64,000 nt of DNA from Halomonas sp. CUBES01 (GTDB lineage Bacteria > Pseudomonadota > Gammaproteobacteria > Pseudomonadales > Halomonadaceae). The translations under genes were made by a program, and so were the position numbers. Below, piece after piece: positions 48,133 to 56,550 of the stretch. Within the stretch, counting starts at the first letter, position 1; each line of letters starts with the position of its first letter. The notes under the pieces were generated by a model. It searched no databases and was not told where the DNA came from. It saw nothing but the letters and a program-made list of their open reading frames with translations. The DNA is taken from positions 62,001 to 126,000 of the forward strand of contig NZ_JAJLLW010000003.1 in the NCBI RefSeq assembly GCF_020991005.1, read 5' to 3'.

Positions 48133-49002
48133 ATGAATCAACCTTTCGACACCTGGCAAGCGCGTTTCGAAACGCTGCGTTCGAACAAGTTTTTTGAAGC
48201 GTTCGTGATCGCGATTATTGTGGTCTCGGCGCTGGTCATCGGTGCCAAAACCTACGAAGAAGAAACCTCGCGGTTTGAGCAGTGGCTGTTATATCTCGAT
48301 ATGGGAATCACGGTGTTCTTCCTGGTGGAGATCCTTATCAGGATTGCCGCCGAAGGCAGTCTGGTGCGCTTTTTCAAGCGCGGATGGAACATTTTCGATT
48401 TCGTCATCGTCACCGCCAGCCTGATCCCCATGGACGATTCCGAGATGGTGCTGCTGGCACGTCTGCTGCGGATCTTCCGCGTGTTGCGCCTGGTCTCCAT
48501 GATCCCTGAGCTGCAGATGCTGCTCTCAGCCTTGGTGAAGTCCATTCCACGCATGGGCTATGTGGTGTTGCTGATGTTCATCATTTTCTACATCTATGCC
48601 GCGATTGGTAGCTTCCTGTTTGCCGACATCGATAGCTTCCTGTGGGGCAATATCTCCATATCGATGCTGACGCTGTTTCGTATCGCCACCTTTGAAGACT
48701 GGACCGATATTCTCTATGCCACCCAGGAGGTTTACGCCTGGAGCTGGATTTACTACCTGACGTTCATCTTTCTGACGGCGTTCATCTTCCTCAACATGAT
48801 GATCGGTATCGTGCTGGACGTGATGCAGAAAGAGAGTGCCGCGCTCGACCTGCTGAATAACGAAGGTGAGGTCGACGAGACGAAGGCGTTGCGCAGCGAG
48901 GTGAGCGAGATGCGCAGCCAACTGAATCGAATGGAGGCGGCCTTGTTGGGTGAGTCGACCGACAATACGCATTCGTCAGTTGACAAACCTCGTCAGGACT
49001 GA
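48133..49002 (+). CDS. Voltage-gated cation channel of the bacterial one-domain (BacNav-like) family
   Basis: A 289-residue six-helix channel subunit. S1-S4 occupy about 20-135. S4 carries four arginines at three-residue steps (Arg110, 113, 116, 119 in LLARLLRIFRVLRLV). The pore helix and filter are at about 178-192, and S6 at about 205-232 ends in NMMIGIVLDVMQ. A C-terminal coiled coil (about 248-272, LRSEVSEMRSQLNRMEAAL) would hold the tetramer. The filter reads T-F-E-D-W-T-D, which differs from the TLESW type of Na+-selective members (see findings). Its ribosome site is weak. It is divergent from the Mrp antiporter, suggesting joint cation homeostasis. Confidence 0.85.
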   Translation: MNQPFDTWQARFETLRSNKFFEAFVIAIIVVSALVIGAKTYEEETSRFEQWLLYLDMGITVFFLVEILIRIAAEGSLVRFFKRGWNIFDFVIVTASLIPMDDSEMVLLARLLRIFRVLRLVSMIPELQMLLSALVKSIPRMGYVVLLMFIIFYIYAAIGSFLFADIDSFLWGNISISMLTLFRIATFEDWTDILYATQEVYAWSWIYYLTFIFLTAFIFLNMMIGIVLDVMQKESAALDLLNNEGEVDETKALRSEVSEMRSQLNRMEAALLGESTDNTHSSVDKPRQD

Positions 49003-49014
49003 TTTTCTAGAGGC

Positions 49015-49074
49015 ATGAATACATCCATGATCATCTTTGCGCTAGACCTACGACTACTAATCGCCCGTCTCTGA
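49015..49074 (+). CDS. leuL: Leucine-rich leader peptide of the leuA attenuator
   Basis: Nineteen codons, MNTSMIIFALDLRLLIARL. Five of 19 residues are leucine and four of these use CTA, a codon rarely used elsewhere in this GC-rich window, and two CTA are adjacent. A perfect -35 box TTGACA (48980-48985) lies in the end of the channel gene, with only a weak -10. If that promoter is used the message would be nearly leaderless. An internal ATG at 49027 would give a 15-residue version that keeps all leucines. It is followed by alternative RNA hairpins and a terminator before leuA. Confidence 0.75.
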   Translation: MNTSMIIFALDLRLLIARL

Positions 49075-49260
49075 ATCTCAGGGTCGGGCAGTGCTGCTGG
49101 CATTGTCGTTGGGTTACACTAGTTGCGAGGAAGACATGGATATGAACACTGGATTTATTGAATCAATTCGATTTGGACGCCGCATCCCCGTGGATTGCGC
49201 ACGTTCTGTTATTGACCGTTTTCTGCGCCCCATTGCCTGTACTGGCGATGGGGCGTTTTT
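49063..49260 (+). promoter_or_regulatory. Transcription attenuator controlling leuA
   Basis: Three mutually exclusive RNA pairings are visible. (1) A hairpin over the leader-peptide stop: 49063-49074 with 49078-49089, 11 pairs and one mismatch. (2) An antiterminator: CGGGCAGTG (49085-49093) with CATTGCCTG (49231-49239), nine pairs including two G.T. (3) A terminator: CGCCCCATTGCC (49226-49237) with GGCGATGGGGCG (49244-49255), twelve pairs including one G.T, followed by TTTTT. Ribosomes stalled at the CTA codons would block arm 49063-49074, free 49085-49093 and prevent the terminator. The remaining gap to leuA at 49324 holds AGGAG for its start. Confidence 0.75.
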
Positions 49261-49323
49261 CGTTGGCACGCCCGCCGTCAATCCAATCATCCATTACCTG
49301 CCTATTTGCCCAGGAGAGCCGTC

Positions 49324-51030
49324 ATGATGTTGTCTGATCCCGCCAAGAAATATCGTCCGTTCGTCGCGGTAGACTTACCCGACCGTCAATGGCCCAGTCA
49401 GCGCATTGAAACGCCGCCGATCTGGTGCAGCGTCGACCTGCGCGATGGCAATCAGTCGCTGATTGACCCCATGGACCAAGAGCGCAAGGAGCGCTTGTTC
49501 GACATGCTGCTCAAGGTGGGTTTCAAGCAGATTGAAGTCGGCTTCCCCTCCGCCTCGCAAACCGACTTCGACTTTGTGCGCACCTTGATCGAGCAGGACA
49601 AGATTCCCGAGGACGTGACCATTCAAGTGCTGACCCAGGCGCGCCCGCACTTGATTGAGCGCACCTTCGAAGCCTTGAAAGGTGCCAAAAACGCCATCGT
49701 GCACGTTTACAACGCCACCGATCCGATGTTCCGTCGCGTGGTCTTCAACGTGGATAAAGCTGAATGCGTGAAGATTGCCACCGACGCCACCGCGCAGATC
49801 CGCGCGGCCATGGACGCCGCGCCCGAGACCAACTGGACGTTCCAGTACTCGCCGGAGCTGTTTACCACCACCGAAATGGACTTTGCGGTCGAGATTGTCG
49901 AAGCGGTGATGGAAACCTTCAAGCCCACCGCCGACAACCGGATGATCGTCAACCTGCCGGCCACGGTGGAAATCGCCACGCCCAACAACTATGCCGACCA
50001 GATCGAATGGTTCTGCCGCCACGTCAATAACCGTGACCATTTGATCGTCAGCGTGCATCCCCATAACGATCGGGGAACCGGGGTAGCCGCGGCCGAGTTG
50101 ACGCTGATGGCCGGCGCCGACCGCGTGGAAGGGACGCTGTTTGGCAACGGCGAGCGCACCGGCAACGTGGATATCGTCACCCTGGCGATGAACATGTACA
50201 CCCAGGGCGTTCACCCGCAGCTCGATTTTTCCAATATCACCCCGGTCATGCGCGAAGTGGAGTACTGCAACCAGTTACCGGTGCATCCGCGCCATCCGTA
50301 CGTGGGTGACCTGGTGTTCACGGCGTTCTCGGGCTCTCACCAGGACGCCATCAAGAAAGGCATGCTGGAGCGCCGCGCCAACCCTGACGCCACCTGGGAC
50401 GTGCCTTACCTGCCCATCGACCCGCTGGATGTCGGCCGCAGTTATGAAGCGGTGATTCGCGTCAATAGCCAGTCCGGCAAGGGCGGGGTGTCTTATCTGC
50501 TGGAGCAGGAGCACGGTATCGAGCTGCCGCGTCGTCTTTCCATCGAATTCAGCCAGGTCGTGCAGGAAGTGGCCGAGCGCACCGGGCGTGAGATCACCTC
50601 GCAGATGATCTATCAGGCGTTTGCCGATGAGTACCTCGAACAGCGCGCGCCTTTTGCGCTGGTCAATCACCGTCTGTCGTCAGAGCCCGACAGCCCCAAA
50701 GTCACGCTGGACGCCGTCATCGAGCAAAACGGCGAACGGCAGTCGCTCAGCGGCGAAGGGAACGGCCCCCTGGCGGCGTTTATCAAAGCGCTGGCCGCTG
50801 CCGGGCACGATGTGGAAATCATCGACTATCATGAGCACTCTCGGGGTCAGGGCGCCGATGCTGAAGCGATCGCCTACGTGGAAGTGCGTATCGACGGCAA
50901 GGCGGTCTTTGGGGTAGGCAACGATGAAAGCATTACCAGCGCGTCGATGAAGGGAGTGCTGAGCGCCATCAACCGCCATCACTCCGATCAGGAGCCTGCG
51001 GCCAACGTGACGGCGGAAACGCTGGCGTAA
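49324..51030 (+). CDS. leuA: 2-isopropylmalate synthase (long LeuA2 type)
   Basis: A 568-residue enzyme committing 2-ketoisovalerate and acetyl-CoA to leucine. The TIM-barrel signatures are [17 protein letters not shown] (about 35-51) and [41 protein letters not shown] in parts near 240-285. A C-terminal LeuA allosteric dimer domain (about 430-560) would bind leucine for feedback inhibition. AGGAGAGCCGTC stands before the ATG at 49324; an in-frame upstream codon at 49306 lacks support. It is preceded by a leucine attenuator. Confidence 0.95.
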   Translation: MMLSDPAKKYRPFVAVDLPDRQWPSQRIETPPIWCSVDLRDGNQSLIDPMDQERKERLFDMLLKVGFKQIEVGFPSASQTDFDFVRTLIEQDKIPEDVTIQVLTQARPHLIERTFEALKGAKNAIVHVYNATDPMFRRVVFNVDKAECVKIATDATAQIRAAMDAAPETNWTFQYSPELFTTTEMDFAVEIVEAVMETFKPTADNRMIVNLPATVEIATPNNYADQIEWFCRHVNNRDHLIVSVHPHNDRGTGVAAAELTLMAGADRVEGTLFGNGERTGNVDIVTLAMNMYTQGVHPQLDFSNITPVMREVEYCNQLPVHPRHPYVGDLVFTAFSGSHQDAIKKGMLERRANPDATWDVPYLPIDPLDVGRSYEAVIRVNSQSGKGGVSYLLEQEHGIELPRRLSIEFSQVVQEVAERTGREITSQMIYQAFADEYLEQRAPFALVNHRLSSEPDSPKVTLDAVIEQNGERQSLSGEGNGPLAAFIKALAAAGHDVEIIDYHEHSRGQGADAEAIAYVEVRIDGKAVFGVGNDESITSASMKGVLSAINRHHSDQEPAANVTAETLA

Positions 51031-51061
51031 TCAGGCGGCCTGAAGAATGAGGTGGCGAGCA

Positions 51062-52216
51062 ATGCGACCCTGGCAGAGGTTGGTGGTAGCTGCGATCGTC
51101 CTGGCCGGGTTCGCATCAGCGCTGGCCTCACACGAGCCGTTTGAGTCGAAACTGGTGCGCCTGGAGGCTCAGCGGGCGCTACCCCCGCTAGAAGCATCGC
51201 TTAAGCAGGAAACGCCTGAGGTCAACGCGCTCTTTCTCACCTACGCCGACGATCAAGCGTTATGGATGAGCGCGGCGCTGGCAATATGGCAGCACGGCGA
51301 CGTGGCGCGTGATGTGCTGGTGGAGTACGGTTTGCTGCCTGATTTTCAGCGAGTGCTGGTGCGCTTCGGTGCCGATGCCGTGCTGCCGATTCATTTTTTT
51401 CATCGCCACGATGTTGCCTCGCTGCGTGCGCAACACTGGATAGGCGAGCGCTATCAGCAGCTCAGCCGTTTGTGGGGTGAGGAAAAAGGAGAGGCTGGCT
51501 CCGTGCTCACCTCCTTTCGTCGCGGTCAAATGGGCATTGCCCTGCTGGATGCCAACGGCCACGCGCTGCTCAATCAGTTTGTAGTCAGTGAACAGGGCGA
51601 GGTCGAATGGCTACAGGGTGAGCGGGTGGTGGCGGGCCTGGGCGATTTCTTTACCAGCGGGCTGCGTGATCTCGAACGCCAGTGGCGGCGGGGCGACGGC
51701 ATTGACGCCGCCTATCTAGGCTGGGCCGGTGTCGATCTACTCGTGATGGCCAGCACCGTCAAGGTGCTGCGGGCGGGTAAGGCCGCTCGTGCTGCCCGGG
51801 TGGGCAGTGTGGAGGCCCAGGGCGCTCGGGCTGGCTTGCGCCAGGGAATGGTTGCTTCAGGCGGACGTTTTGCGAGCCTACCGCGCATGGCCAAGGTTGC
51901 CGCGGTCGCAGGTACCGCCTATGTGGTGGTTCGTCACCCAAGCCTGGTCAGCGCGCTGGGCGCCAACCTGTCGAGCTGGCTTGGATGGCCGGTATGGCTG
52001 GGTCAGTTTCTGGTCTGGCTGGTCGTGCTGCTACCGGTGCTGATAGTGGTGCGATTTGCTTATCGCTGGCTGTTGACACCGCTGCTGTGGCTGCTGGTGC
52101 CTTTGATGCGGCTATGTTTTAGAACAGCTAACCATGCGTTAGCGAGGCGTACTCAAGAACAGAAAAAGAGCCGTGATGAAAAAGCGTCTAATTGCAAATC
52201 TTTACATCCAGACTAA
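51062..52216 (+). CDS. Secreted/membrane protein of unknown function
   Basis: A 384-residue protein not recognised as a known family. An N-terminal hydrophobic stretch (RLVVAAIVLAGFASALA, about 5-21) is a likely signal peptide or anchor. The middle (25-220) is soluble and contains helical, charged segments and a beta-like block (MGIALLDANGHALLNQFVV). A Gly/Ala/Arg-rich stretch (about 232-280) follows, then two strong membrane helices (about 290-300 weak, 320-345, 350-372) and a basic tail (RTQEQKKSRDEK). ATG 51062 has GAGGTGG 6-7 nt upstream; an ATG at 51047 is the alternative. It lies 31 nt after leuA and before a toxin-antitoxin pair. Confidence 0.55.
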   Translation: MRPWQRLVVAAIVLAGFASALASHEPFESKLVRLEAQRALPPLEASLKQETPEVNALFLTYADDQALWMSAALAIWQHGDVARDVLVEYGLLPDFQRVLVRFGADAVLPIHFFHRHDVASLRAQHWIGERYQQLSRLWGEEKGEAGSVLTSFRRGQMGIALLDANGHALLNQFVVSEQGEVEWLQGERVVAGLGDFFTSGLRDLERQWRRGDGIDAAYLGWAGVDLLVMASTVKVLRAGKAARAARVGSVEAQGARAGLRQGMVASGGRFASLPRMAKVAAVAGTAYVVVRHPSLVSALGANLSSWLGWPVWLGQFLVWLVVLLPVLIVVRFAYRWLLTPLLWLLVPLMRLCFRTANHALARRTQEQKKSRDEKASNCKSLHPD

Positions 52217-52230
52217 ACTAAGTCTAGTTG
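52211..52230 (+). promoter_or_regulatory. Possible autoregulatory site of the toxin-antitoxin operon
   Basis: AACTA (52216-52220) and TAGTT (52225-52229) form a short inverted repeat with 4-bp spacing in an AT-rich stretch 29 bp before the antitoxin start. Phd-type antitoxins bind such palindromes in their own promoter. The repeat is short, so the call is tentative. Confidence 0.35.
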
Positions 52231-52257
52231 GTTAAGCCTTGTTGGGTAGAGGGCATT

Positions 52258-52497
52258 ATGGAAGCGATCAATATACATGAAGCCAAAACGCGGTTATCGC
52301 AGCTAGTTGCAAGGGCTGCAGAGGGCGAGGGGTTCATTATCGCCAAAGCGGGTAAGCCGATGGCGCGCGTGACGGCGATTGACAGCCCCGCTTCAGGGCA
52401 GCAAAAGCGCCTGGGATTTTTGGCAGGGCAGTTTAGCGTACCTGATGATTTTGATCGTATGGGGCAGGAGGAAATAGCCGAGATGTTTGGAGGCTGA
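52258..52497 (+). CDS. Phd/YefM-family antitoxin
   Basis: A 79-residue protein. MEAINIHEAKTRLSQLVARAAEGEGFIIAKAGKPMARV-type sequence (residues 1-38) is the Phd/YefM DNA-binding fold. The C-terminal part (RLGFLAGQFSVPDDFDRMGQEEIAEMFG) is the flexible toxin-neutralising tail, in the form usually paired with PIN toxins. AGAGGG precedes the ATG at 52258. Its stop is 1 nt before the toxin start. Base composition falls here relative to neighbours, which fits a mobile or recently acquired module. Confidence 0.85.
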   Translation: MEAINIHEAKTRLSQLVARAAEGEGFIIAKAGKPMARVTAIDSPASGQQKRLGFLAGQFSVPDDFDRMGQEEIAEMFGG

Positions 52498-52498
52498 T

Positions 52499-52885
52499 GT
52501 GAATCTGCTGCTGGACACGCATATTTTGCTGTGGGCGGCGGTGTCGCCCGAGAAGCTCTCTGCTGATGCGCTATCGCTGATCAACGATGATAACAACAGG
52601 CTTTATTTTAGCGCCGCCAGCATTTGGGAAGTGGTCATCAAAAACGGCCTACAACGCCCTGACTTTCACGTTGACCCGCATTTGTTACGAAGAGGGCTGG
52701 TTGATAATGGTTATTTAGAGCTCCCCATCAGTGCATTGCATACTCTCAACGTTGCTCATTTACCAACCATCCACAAAGATCCTTTTGATCGAATTTTGGT
52801 GGCCCAGGCCGAAGCCGAGGGATTTTTGCTGCTTACTGCGGATGAGATGGTGGCTCAGTACGCTGGGCCTATCCGTAGGGTATAA
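52499..52885 (+). CDS. PIN-domain ribonuclease toxin
   Basis: A 128-residue PIN-domain protein. Acidic active-site residues are seen in LLLDTHILLW (first Asp), SIWEVVIK (Glu near 44) and DPFDRILVAQA with TADE near the end. PIN toxins cleave RNA, often tRNA or rRNA. The GTG at 52499 has GGAGG 5 nt upstream; a TTG 12 nt earlier overlaps the antitoxin and is less likely. It forms a toxin-antitoxin pair with the Phd-like protein. Confidence 0.85.
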   Translation: MNLLLDTHILLWAAVSPEKLSADALSLINDDNNRLYFSAASIWEVVIKNGLQRPDFHVDPHLLRRGLVDNGYLELPISALHTLNVAHLPTIHKDPFDRILVAQAEAEGFLLLTADEMVAQYAGPIRRV

Positions 52886-52956
52886 CTAACTTCTGGCTTA
52901 AGGCGTTAGCACTGAGCCATTCAAGCGTCTCAGTGGCGCTGTTTCTTCAACATGCG

Positions 52957-53976
52957 TCACAATGGCGTTTTACTCCCTTTGCCGGGAATTTCCCGCACCA
53001 GGCGTGGCATCAAGAACCCCGGCAACAGGTCGCGAAGTGAAGCGACAAGCTTGCGAGCTTCTTCATCCGAGACATCAAAGTGTGCTGCCCCTTGAACTGG
53101 GTCCAGCACGTGCAGATAGTACGGCAGAATGCCTGCTTCAAAGAGCCGTTCCGACAGTGTGGCGAGAGTTGTCACATCGTCGTTAACATCTCGCAGCAGC
53201 ACACTTTGGTTGAGCAGGGTCACGCCGGCCTGCTTTAATCTGTCGCAGGCGTCGGCGACCGACTGGTCGATCTCGTTGGCGTGGTTGATATGCAACACCA
53301 CGACTTTTTGCAGGCGGGTGGCAGATAGCCAGTCGAGTAGGGCGTCATCGACGCGGTCGGGGATGACCACCGGCAGACGTGTGTGAATGCGCAGTCGTTT
53401 AAGGTGCGGAATGGCTTCAAGCTGCTCCACCAGCCAGGCCAGTTGGCGATCATTGGCGGCAAGCGGATCTCCCCCGGAGAGAATCGCCTCGTGAATGGAG
53501 GTGTCGGCGCGCAGGTAGTCGAGGGCTTCCTGCCACTGCGCCCTGGAGGGCGAATTCTCGCTGTAGGGAAAATGCCGTCTGAAACAATAGCGGCAGTTGA
53601 TCGCACAGGCGGGGCTCGCGATCAGTAACACGCGGCCTGCATACTTGTGAATCAGGCCGCTGGCGGGCTGATGGTCGGCTTCCTCAAGCGGGTCGGCGAC
53701 GAACCCGGGCAGGGAGAGGGCTTCGTTTGCGAGCGGCAGCACCTGGCGCAGCAGTGGATCCCCAGGGTCGCCTGGCGCGATGCGCGACACATAGGCGTCG
53801 GGCACGCAAACCTCGAACAACTGATGCCCGGTGCGAGCGCCGGGCAGCCATTTGTCGCTCAGTCCCAGGCGCTGGCAAAGGACCGCCGGGTCGCGAACCG
53901 CTTGCGAAAGCTGTTGTTGCCAGGTCCCTGTTTGGCTCGCGGGGCCCTTGTCAGCAATAATGATGTTCTCCTGCAA
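52957..53976 (-). CDS. epmB: L-lysine 2,3-aminomutase for EF-P modification
   Basis: A 339-residue radical-SAM enzyme. The iron-sulfur motif CAINCRYC (C-x3-C-x2-C) is near 121-128, followed by FRRHFPYSEN. HINHANEIDQ and LLNQSVLLRDVND are EpmB marks, and the PLP lysine lies in the C-terminal GSKTPL. It converts alpha-lysine to R-beta-lysine, which EpmA joins to EF-P. The start is a TTG at 53976 with AAGGAGG 5 nt upstream; the frame extends 14 codons higher without a ribosome site. It is divergent from efp over a ~110-bp gap that must hold both promoters. Confidence 0.92.
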   Translation of the reverse strand: MQENIIIADKGPASQTGTWQQQLSQAVRDPAVLCQRLGLSDKWLPGARTGHQLFEVCVPDAYVSRIAPGDPGDPLLRQVLPLANEALSLPGFVADPLEEADHQPASGLIHKYAGRVLLIASPACAINCRYCFRRHFPYSENSPSRAQWQEALDYLRADTSIHEAILSGGDPLAANDRQLAWLVEQLEAIPHLKRLRIHTRLPVVIPDRVDDALLDWLSATRLQKVVVLHINHANEIDQSVADACDRLKQAGVTLLNQSVLLRDVNDDVTTLATLSERLFEAGILPYYLHVLDPVQGAAHFDVSDEEARKLVASLRDLLPGFLMPRLVREIPGKGSKTPL

Positions 53977-54083
53977 AAAGCCCTCCTTCGGGTTATCATG
54001 CGCGCACTTATTCCACAACGTTCATTAGAGGCAAAGCGACACGTGGCGCCTCACGTTACTGAAACGCATCATTGAGAGGCAAT

Positions 54084-54650
54084 ATGGCGAACTATTCTAC
54101 CAACGAATTCAAGGGCGGTCTGAAAGTAATGCTCGACGGCGATCCTTGCTCGATCATAGAGAATGAGCTGGTGAAGCCGGGCAAAGGCCAAGCCTTTAAC
54201 CGTGTCAAGCTGCGCAATCTGATGACCGGCCGCGTGGGGGAACGCACCTTTAAATCGGGTGATTCGTTAGAGGGTGCCGACGTCATGGAATTGGAGATGG
54301 AGTATCTCTACAACGATAGCGAAATGTGGTATTTCATGAAAACCGACGGTTCCTTCGAGCAGTATGCGGTCGAGAAGAAGGCGCTGGGCGATACGGAAAA
54401 GTGGCTGAAAGAACAGGTGCCTTATACCGTTACCTTGTGGAACGACAACGCCATTCACGTGGCACCGCCGAATTTCATTGAGCTTGAGGTGGTGGAAACC
54501 GATCCCGGTTTGAAGGGCGATACAGCGCAGGGCGGCTCAAAGCCGGCCACGCTTTCGTCGGGGGCCGTGGTGCGCGTGCCGCTGTTTATCAATGAAGGCG
54601 AAGTCCTGAAGATTGATACGCGCAGCGGTGAATACGTTTCGCGTGCCTGA
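54084..54650 (+). CDS. efp: Elongation factor P
   Basis: A 188-residue three-domain protein. The modified lysine is Lys34 in VKPGKGQAF, exactly the E. coli position. Later marks are ERTFKSGD and [29 protein letters not shown]. It relieves ribosome stalling at polyproline. The presence of epmB and epmA on either side shows it is beta-lysylated. GAGAGGCAAT precedes the ATG. Confidence 0.96.
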   Translation: MANYSTNEFKGGLKVMLDGDPCSIIENELVKPGKGQAFNRVKLRNLMTGRVGERTFKSGDSLEGADVMELEMEYLYNDSEMWYFMKTDGSFEQYAVEKKALGDTEKWLKEQVPYTVTLWNDNAIHVAPPNFIELEVVETDPGLKGDTAQGGSKPATLSSGAVVRVPLFINEGEVLKIDTRSGEYVSRA

Positions 54651-54678
54651 TCACGCTGCCTTGAGCATAGCTACCAAG

Positions 54679-54702
54679 AGCCACGCACCCTGCGTGGCTT
54701 TA
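54679..54702 (+). terminator. Hairpin terminator after efp
   Basis: AGCCACGCA (54679-54687) pairs perfectly with TGCGTGGCT (54691-54699) around CCC, followed by TTTAT. The T tract is short, so it may only reduce transcription into epmA, matching the much greater need for EF-P than for its ligase. Confidence 0.65.
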
Positions 54703-54721
54703 TCGTGTTAAGGAGGCGTTA

Positions 54722-55702
54722 ATGAGCGCTAGCTGGCGGCCGACGGCGGATATCGAGACGTTGCGAGAGCGGGCGCGACTGCTGGCCAAGGTGCGCGCGT
54801 TTTTCACCGAGCGCGATGTACTCGAAGTGGAAACGCCCGTCCTGGGCCAGGGGGGGAGCACCGACGTCCATCTTGTCTCGCTTTCCACCCTGGCGCGAAC
54901 CGATCGTGGTCAGCGCCGACTTTGGCTGCAGACCTCGCCGGAATTTCATATGAAGCGCCTGTTGGCTGCGGGCAGCGGACCGATTTTTCAACTGGCCAAG
55001 AGCTTTCGCGATGGCGAGGTAGGGGCTCGGCATAACATCGAATTCACCATGTTGGAATGGTATCGACCTGGGTATTCCCTGGCCGCGTTGATCGATGAAA
55101 CCGCCACGCTGGTGGCCAGCATTCTGCCGCGTTTCCATGGCTCGGTGGTGCATTACGCTTACCGCCGTCTGTTCCATACCCATTTGGCGGTCGACCCCTT
55201 CACTTCATCGCTCGAGACGCTTCGGCGACTGGCCGCAAAGCACGGCCAGATGCCCGCTACGGCATTGGCGAACGACGGGCGTGACACTTGCCTGGATTTG
55301 TTGATGAGCATGGTGATTGAGCCTTATCTTGGGCGCAATGAATTAAGCGTGGTCGTCGATTACCCGGCGAGCCAGGCGGCGCTGGCGCGTCGCCATCAGG
55401 ACGCTGATGGTGAGTGGGTCGCGTCGCGCTTTGAGCTTTACCTGAACGGCATTGAGCTGGCAAACGGCTACGATGAGTTGACCGACGCCGCCGAGCAGCG
55501 TGCCCGTTTCGCCGACGACAACGCCGAGCGGCGCAAACTGGGGGTTGGCGAAGTGGATGTGGACGAGCACTTGCTGGCGGCGCTGGATGCGGGGTTGCCG
55601 CCAGGCTCGGGGGTGGCCCTGGGCATTGACCGCCTGATTCAGCTGGCGCTGGGCAAAGCACGCCTGGAAGACGTGCTGACGTTCTCGACGCCGAACTGTT
55701 AG
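54722..55702 (+). CDS. epmA: EF-P beta-lysylation protein (EF-P--(R)-beta-lysine ligase)
   Basis: A 326-residue class II lysyl-tRNA-synthetase paralogue lacking the anticodon domain. Motif 2 is FRDGEVGARHNIEFTMLEWY (about 98-117, with SPEFHMKRLL before it) and motif 3 is GVALGIDRLIQL near 298-309. It activates R-beta-lysine and transfers it to Lys34 of EF-P. TTAAGGAGGCGTT gives a strong ribosome site. Its end faces psd. Confidence 0.94.
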   Translation: MSASWRPTADIETLRERARLLAKVRAFFTERDVLEVETPVLGQGGSTDVHLVSLSTLARTDRGQRRLWLQTSPEFHMKRLLAAGSGPIFQLAKSFRDGEVGARHNIEFTMLEWYRPGYSLAALIDETATLVASILPRFHGSVVHYAYRRLFHTHLAVDPFTSSLETLRRLAAKHGQMPATALANDGRDTCLDLLMSMVIEPYLGRNELSVVVDYPASQAALARRHQDADGEWVASRFELYLNGIELANGYDELTDAAEQRARFADDNAERRKLGVGEVDVDEHLLAALDAGLPPGSGVALGIDRLIQLALGKARLEDVLTFSTPNC

Positions 55703-55706
55703 GCGA

Positions 55707-56540
55707 TTACGCCATGCCCAGCGTCTGGCCCATCTGCACCATGCTGCCGGTGGGGATGGCTTCAAACGCCACCGGATTGGCGAAGCACATTACCACGGTG
55801 GAGCCGAGCTTGAAGCGGCCCATCTCGGCGCCTTTTTCCAGCGTAATCGGTTGGCCGAAACGCATGCGCTGGGGGTGACCGGACAGTGGCGTGACCTGGC
55901 CGGACCAGACGGTCTCGATGGCCGCGACGATCATGGCACCGACCAGCACCATGGCCATGGGGCCGTGCTGGGTATCAAACACGCACACCAGTCGCTCGTT
56001 GCGGGCGAACAGCCCCGGCACATGCTTGGCCGTTGCCTCGTTGACCGAGAACAGGCGGCCGGGCACGTAGATCATTTCGCGCAGCGTACCGGTCACCGGC
56101 ATATGCACCCGGTGATAGTCGCGGGGCGACAGGTAAACCGTGGCAAAGCTTCCTCCCAGAAATTCTTCTGCCAGCGCCGTATCGCCGCCGAGTAACGTCT
56201 GTGCGGAGTAGGTGTGGCCCTTGGCTTGCACCAACTGGCCCGCCTGCAGGCGGCCGTATTGCGACAGGGTGCCATCCGCCGGGCTGAGAAGCCCATCGCC
56301 CAGCGGGCGGGCGTCGGCTTTCAAGGCGCGGGTAAAGAAGTCGTTGAACGTCGCGTAGGCGCTGGGGTCGGGCTCCAGCGCCTGGCTCATGTCCACTTCA
56401 AAGCGCTTGATAAAAGCGTTGATCAAGGTGTTTTTGACCCAGCGGTTGTCGCACTGGGCAAAGGTCCCTGTCAGCCGCGATAGGGCATGATGCGGCAGCG
56501 GGTACTGAAGCCGGGAAAAGGCTTGTTGGGCAATGGTCAC
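55707..56540 (-). CDS. psd: Phosphatidylserine decarboxylase proenzyme
   Basis: A 277-residue pyruvoyl-dependent enzyme. [16 protein letters not shown] (about 134-149) holds the catalytic Asp/His pair, and the self-cleavage motif LGST is near 246-249 ([11 protein letters not shown]), where Ser becomes the pyruvoyl group. It makes phosphatidylethanolamine. The GTG at 56540 was chosen since it opens [17 protein letters not shown], the family beginning; the frame continues 24 codons upstream into sseA without support. It follows sseA by 10 nt. Confidence 0.9.
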   Translation of the reverse strand: MTIAQQAFSRLQYPLPHHALSRLTGTFAQCDNRWVKNTLINAFIKRFEVDMSQALEPDPSAYATFNDFFTRALKADARPLGDGLLSPADGTLSQYGRLQAGQLVQAKGHTYSAQTLLGGDTALAEEFLGGSFATVYLSPRDYHRVHMPVTGTLREMIYVPGRLFSVNEATAKHVPGLFARNERLVCVFDTQHGPMAMVLVGAMIVAAIETVWSGQVTPLSGHPQRMRFGQPITLEKGAEMGRFKLGSTVVMCFANPVAFEAIPTGSMVQMGQTLGMA

Positions 56541-56550
56541 AGTGGTGTTT

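Noticed and set aside
49136..49327. 63-codon frame ending in an ATGA overlap with leuA, with GAGGA before its ATG
   Set aside because: It contains the leuA terminator hairpin in full, its composition is not coding-like and it has no recognisable similarity. The attenuator explains the region better.
52905..52942. Hairpin with ACTGAG/CTCAGT arms after the toxin gene
   Set aside because: The stem is only six pairs with a 12-nt loop and a broken T tract; too weak to list as a terminator.
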